This document shows, piece by piece, positions 61,030 to 64,000 of a stretch of DNA of 64,000 bases (position 1 is its first letter; every line of letters begins with the position of its first letter). The notes beneath the pieces are model-generated. The model was given only the letters and a program-made list of their open reading frames with translations, ran no database searches and was not told where the DNA came from. The position numbers were made by a program, and so were the translations under genes. Source of the stretch: Achromobacter insuavis (GTDB lineage: Bacteria; Pseudomonadota; Gammaproteobacteria; Burkholderiales; Burkholderiaceae_B); contig NZ_CADIJR010000004.1 of NCBI RefSeq assembly GCF_902859645.1, positions 1 through 64,000 of the forward strand, written 5' to 3'.

Positions 61030-62360
61030 CAGGCCTCCTGGTTGTCGATATCGTCGCCGGTGCGGTCGCGTATCCAGAACAGCACCACCGTGGAAAGCGC
61101 CACCGCCACCATCAGGTACCAGGCGGGCGCCATGGGATTGCCGGTCACGTGCAGCAGCCAGGTCACGAAGAACTGGGCGAAGCCGCCAAAGACGGAAATC
61201 CCCAGACCGTACACCACCGACATGCCCGTGGTACGCACGGCTTTCGGAAACAATTCGGGCAGCATGGTGATGCCCGGCGCGGATTGCAGCGCCAGCAGGA
61301 TCGACAGCAGCCCCACCACCAGCATCAGCCGCGCGCTGCTGGGGGCCGCGATCAACCACTGGAAGCACGGCAGCAGCACCGCCACCGTCGTCACGCGCGA
61401 CCAGAAGATCACGCGCTTGCGCCCCACCCGGTCGGCCAGCATGCCGACCAGCGGCGCGAACAGGAAGCCGACCGCGCCCACCACCACGCTGGCCGACAGC
61501 GTCGAGGTCGCCGGCAAGCCAAGTTCGCGATGCGCATACGAGGGCATGTAGAAGCCGATGATCTGCGCGCACACCATGCCGCCGATCATCAGCAGGATGC
61601 CCTTGGCGACCTCGGTCTTGTGTTCGGCGAACACGCGGCGCAGCGGCTGGTGGCCCACGGCGCGCGGCCGGCCGCCAGCCGGCTCGTCGACGTGCAGCGT
61701 CTCTTCGAGATTGCGGCGGATGTAAGCGCCCACCGGCACCGTCAGGATGCCGATCACGAACGGCACGCGCCAGCCCCAGGCCTGCATCTGCTCGGCGGTC
61801 AGCGCGGCGGTCAGCGTGCCCACCACCACGGCGCCCAGCGCCACGCCGAGCGACTGGCTGCCGAATTGCCAGCTGGAATAGAAGCCGCGCCGCGTGGGCG
61901 GCGCGTGCTCGACCAGCAGCGTGGTCGACGCGCCCACCTCGCCGCCGGCGGCAAAGCCCTGGATCAGCCGCGCCAGCACCATCATCACCGGCCCCAGCAG
62001 CCCCATCTGCGCATGCGTGGGCGCGGCGGCGATCAGCGCACAGCCCAGACCCATCAGCCACAGCGTCAGCGTCATGGCGGCGCGGCGGCCATGGCGGTCG
62101 GCGTAAGAGCCGATCAGCATGCCGCCCACCGGCCGCATCAGGAAGCCGACGCCGAAGGTGGCCGTGGTCAGCAGCAGTTGCCCGTAGCCGGAGGCCGCCG
62201 GAAAGAACAGCGGCCCGATGACCAGCATCAGGAAAGTGAATACGGTGAAGTCGAAGAACTCGAGCGCGTTGCCGATGGTGGTGCCGGCGATGACCCGCCG
62301 GCGCATGGAAGGCGTATGCAGGCTGCGCGCGCCGGCGCCGGCCGCGATGGCGATAGACAT
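61029..62360 (-). CDS. MFS transporter, metabolite:H+ symporter type
   Basis: 443-aa MHS-family carrier: RRRVIAGTTIGNALEFFDFTVFTFL (family signature), GSYADRHGRRAAM, LARLIQGFAAGGEVGASTTLLVEHAPPTRRGFYSSWQFGSQSLG, and GMLADRVGRKRVIFWSR in the second half. Twelve hydrophobic segments. It takes up a carboxylate or amino-acid-like compound with protons. It is divergent from the LysR gene (150 bp) and overlaps the peptidase gene. Confidence 0.9.
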   Translation of the reverse strand: MSIAIAAGAGARSLHTPSMRRRVIAGTTIGNALEFFDFTVFTFLMLVIGPLFFPAASGYGQLLLTTATFGVGFLMRPVGGMLIGSYADRHGRRAAMTLTLWLMGLGCALIAAAPTHAQMGLLGPVMMVLARLIQGFAAGGEVGASTTLLVEHAPPTRRGFYSSWQFGSQSLGVALGAVVVGTLTAALTAEQMQAWGWRVPFVIGILTVPVGAYIRRNLEETLHVDEPAGGRPRAVGHQPLRRVFAEHKTEVAKGILLMIGGMVCAQIIGFYMPSYAHRELGLPATSTLSASVVVGAVGFLFAPLVGMLADRVGRKRVIFWSRVTTVAVLLPCFQWLIAAPSSARLMLVVGLLSILLALQSAPGITMLPELFPKAVRTTGMSVVYGLGISVFGGFAQFFVTWLLHVTGNPMAPAWYLMVAVALSTVVLFWIRDRTGDDIDNQEA

Positions 62361-62448
62361 GTTTTCCCCTTGATGTCCGATCCGTCTCCGCCGGTCCGTG
62401 TGCCGGTATCCGTGCGGTGCTAGTGAATATACGGATGGCGGGCGAAAC

Positions 62449-62486
62449 GCAAAAGACAGTATTTTTGCTGCAGCGATGACTTTTGC
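62449..62486. promoter_or_regulatory. LysR-type operator, GCAAAA inverted and direct repeats
   Basis: GCAAAA (62449-62454) and TTTTGC (62463-62468) form an inverted repeat with an 8-bp spacer. TTTTGC recurs at 62481-62486. Arrangement and place, in the divergent gap between the MFS gene (start 62360) and the LysR gene (start 62511), fit a LysR recognition plus activation site. Confidence 0.6.
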
Positions 62487-62510
62487 TTATACCCCACCGT
62501 GCCCGCTCCG

Positions 62511-63401
62511 ATGAACCTGCGCCAGCTGCGCGCCTTCGTGCTGATCGCCGAGCACGGCAGCATCCGCGCCGCCGCGCGCGCCCTGTGCGTGACGCAGCCG
62601 GCGGCCACGCGCAGCCTGCGCGAACTGGAACAGAGCCTGGGCGCGGAATTGGTGCGGCGCAGCGCCAAGGGCGTCGAGCTGACGCCCTACGGCCAGGCGC
62701 TGCACAAGCGCGCCGTGCTGATCCTGCAGGAAGCGCGGCGGGCGCAGGAAGACATCGACCAGATGCGCGATGGCGAGGGCGGCACGCTCAACCTGGCCAT
62801 CAGCTCGTCGGTGCTGCCGATCCTGCCGACGGCGCTGGCCGCGTTCCGCGCGCGCATGCCGCGCGTCGCCGTGGCCTTCCATGAGGTCGCGCCGCCCTAC
62901 AGCCACGAACAGCTGGAAACCGGCCGCTATGACCTGGTGGTGCAGACCGAATACGACGGCGACATCTACGACGGCTTCGCCCGCACCACGCTGTTCACCC
63001 TGCCGCTGGCGGTGGGCGCGCGCGCCGACCATCCCCTGCGCCACGCGACCGACCTGGCCGAGCTGAGCGACCTGCTGTGGCTGATGCCGGGCAATACGCA
63101 GACGCCCACCAACCTGCTGCGGCTGGCCTACTCCGAACGCGGCCTGCCGCCGCCCGCCGACGTGATTCCCTGTCAATCCATTGCCATCGCCCTGGCGATA
63201 CTGGGCCAGAGCGACGCCGTGGGTTTCTTCGTGCGCAACGGCTTGCATCGCGTGCTGGCGCCGACGTCGCTGTGCATCCTGCCGCTGGCGCATCCGCTGC
63301 CCGCGGCGCGGGTGTCGATCCTGACGCGGGCGGATTCGCCGCCGACGCCGGCCGCGCAGTATTTCATCGACTGCCTGAACCGCGCCCGCGCGGCGGCGTG
63401 A
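62511..63401 (+). CDS. LysR-family transcriptional regulator
   Basis: 296-aa LysR protein. HTH MNLRQLRAFVLIAEHGSIRAAARALCVTQPAATRSLRELEQSLG, then an effector domain (LAISSSVLPILPTALAAFRARMPRVAVAFHEV). ATG 62511 is preferred over a GTG 12 bp upstream since the family starts with MNLRQLRAF. It is divergent from the MFS-peptidase operon, its likely target. Confidence 0.89.
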   Translation: MNLRQLRAFVLIAEHGSIRAAARALCVTQPAATRSLRELEQSLGAELVRRSAKGVELTPYGQALHKRAVLILQEARRAQEDIDQMRDGEGGTLNLAISSSVLPILPTALAAFRARMPRVAVAFHEVAPPYSHEQLETGRYDLVVQTEYDGDIYDGFARTTLFTLPLAVGARADHPLRHATDLAELSDLLWLMPGNTQTPTNLLRLAYSERGLPPPADVIPCQSIAIALAILGQSDAVGFFVRNGLHRVLAPTSLCILPLAHPLPAARVSILTRADSPPTPAAQYFIDCLNRARAAA

Positions 63402-63468
63402 GCCGGCGGGTTATCATGAGCCCCCCATCCCAGAGCCACGTCCCGCCCGCCTTGCGCGGTCCCATGCC

Positions 63469-64000
63469 ATGGCGTTTCCCCGACTCCACACGCCCCCCAC
63501 GCTGACCGATACGGTGGCCAAGCAGTTGCTCGCCGAGATCGACGCGGGCCGCGTGCTGCCCGGCGAAAAACTGCCCACCGAAACGCGCCTGGCCGAGCAG
63601 TTCGGCGTCAGCCGCACCGTCATCCGCGAAGCAGTGTCGCGGCTGCGCCAGGACGGCATCGTCGAGGCGCGCCAGGGCAGCGGCGTGTTCGTCACCGGCC
63701 AAGGCGGCCAGCGCGCGCTGCGCATCGACGCGGCCGAACTGTCGTCGCTGGACGCGGTGCTGCACATCGTCGACCTGCGGCGCGCGCTCGAAACCGAAAT
63801 CGCGGCGCAGGCCGCGGCCCAGCGCAGCAAGCGCGACATGGCGGCCATCGACGACGCGCTGGCGGCCATTGCCGCCGCGGTCGAGCGCGGCGGCGACGGC
63901 GTCAAGGAAGACGTGGCCTTCCACCGCTGCATCGCGCAGGCCACCGGCAACCCCTACTTCCTGGCCACCCTGGCGTTCGTCAGCCAATACCTGGAAGCCG
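63469..64000 (+). CDS. GntR-family (FadR type) regulator, 3' end cut off
   Basis: 177 residues are visible before the window ends, still in frame. GntR winged helix: LPTETRLAEQFGVSRTVIREAVSRLRQDGIVEARQGSGVFV, followed by the start of an FCD ligand domain (VLHIVDLRRALETEIAAQAAAQRSKRDM). ATG 63469 is chosen; an ATG at 63464 is out of frame. The target genes probably lie beyond the right edge. Confidence 0.87.
   Translation, partial: MAFPRLHTPPTLTDTVAKQLLAEIDAGRVLPGEKLPTETRLAEQFGVSRTVIREAVSRLRQDGIVEARQGSGVFVTGQGGQRALRIDAAELSSLDAVLHIVDLRRALETEIAAQAAAQRSKRDMAAIDDALAAIAAAVERGGDGVKEDVAFHRCIAQATGNPYFLATLAFVSQYLEA

Overview
The window is very GC-rich chromosomal DNA of a betaproteobacterium of the order Burkholderiales, most likely family Alcaligenaceae (Achromobacter/Bordetella type). 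This rests on the hemA-prfA-prmC-grxD-ubiX order, many LysR/IclR regulators paired with Bug-type (tripartite tricarboxylate) binding proteins, the DUF934/siroheme reductase pair and strong GC3 codon bias. The genus is an inference from gene content, not a database match. I see no insertion sequence, prophage, integrase or CRISPR array; this is a metabolic chromosomal segment with many small regulator-plus-operon catabolic modules.

Layout. 1-2.1 kb: end of a 2-oxoacid dehydrogenase E2 gene followed by its E3 (lpd). 2.2-6 kb: LysR, ilvD and an AraC regulator. 6.4-8.3 kb: a leuA gene (2-isopropylmalate synthase) that loses its 3' third exactly where a convergent LysR gene begins, so it is probably a pseudogene. 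8.4-12.7 kb: GNAT acetyltransferase, queC, ppc. 13-21.3 kb: a beta-ketoadipate-related regulon (hydroxyacyl-CoA dehydrogenase, AtoE carrier, SDR, PcaR-like IclR regulator, pcaI, pcaJ, catC, YciI-like protein, pcaD, cyclase). Two matching pairs of 15-bp operators tie its two halves together. 21.3-23.8 kb: PsiF-like and FxLYD-like secreted proteins, a carbonic anhydrase and a 156-bp inverted-repeat element. 23.8-34.1 kb: GntR-controlled catabolic cluster with a Liv-type ABC importer, three SDRs, a ketosteroid-dehydrogenase-like flavoprotein and a GST. 34.3-37.8 kb: an unknown alanine-rich protein, DUF3100 membrane protein with divergent LysR, DUF2970 protein. 38-40.2 kb: siroheme sulfite/nitrite reductase plus DUF934. 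40.2-45.2 kb: IclR-controlled operon of a Bug binding protein, acyl-CoA ligase, citryl-CoA-lyase-like enzyme and SDR. 45.3-48 kb: mtnD, metQ and a DUF6817/TPR-like protein. 48-52.7 kb: ubiX, grxD, prmC, prfA, hemA and tRNA-Phe. 52.8-55.7 kb: three amino-acid exporters around an Lrp regulator. 55.8-57.6 kb: Bug protein and hydroxypyruvate isomerase. 57.7-62.4 kb: ZnuD-like zinc receptor with a Zur-like promoter, M14-like peptidase (DUF2817) and MFS carrier. 62.5-64 kb: LysR and the start of a FadR-type GntR regulator.

Most candidate novelty lies in the unassigned catabolic clusters (13-21, 24-34 and 41-45 kb), in their operators, and in non-coding structures (31-bp inverted repeat at 23.6-23.8 kb, 14-bp tandem repeat at 52.8 kb). 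Functional assignments come from motifs and family resemblance read by eye; no alignment or database search was run.
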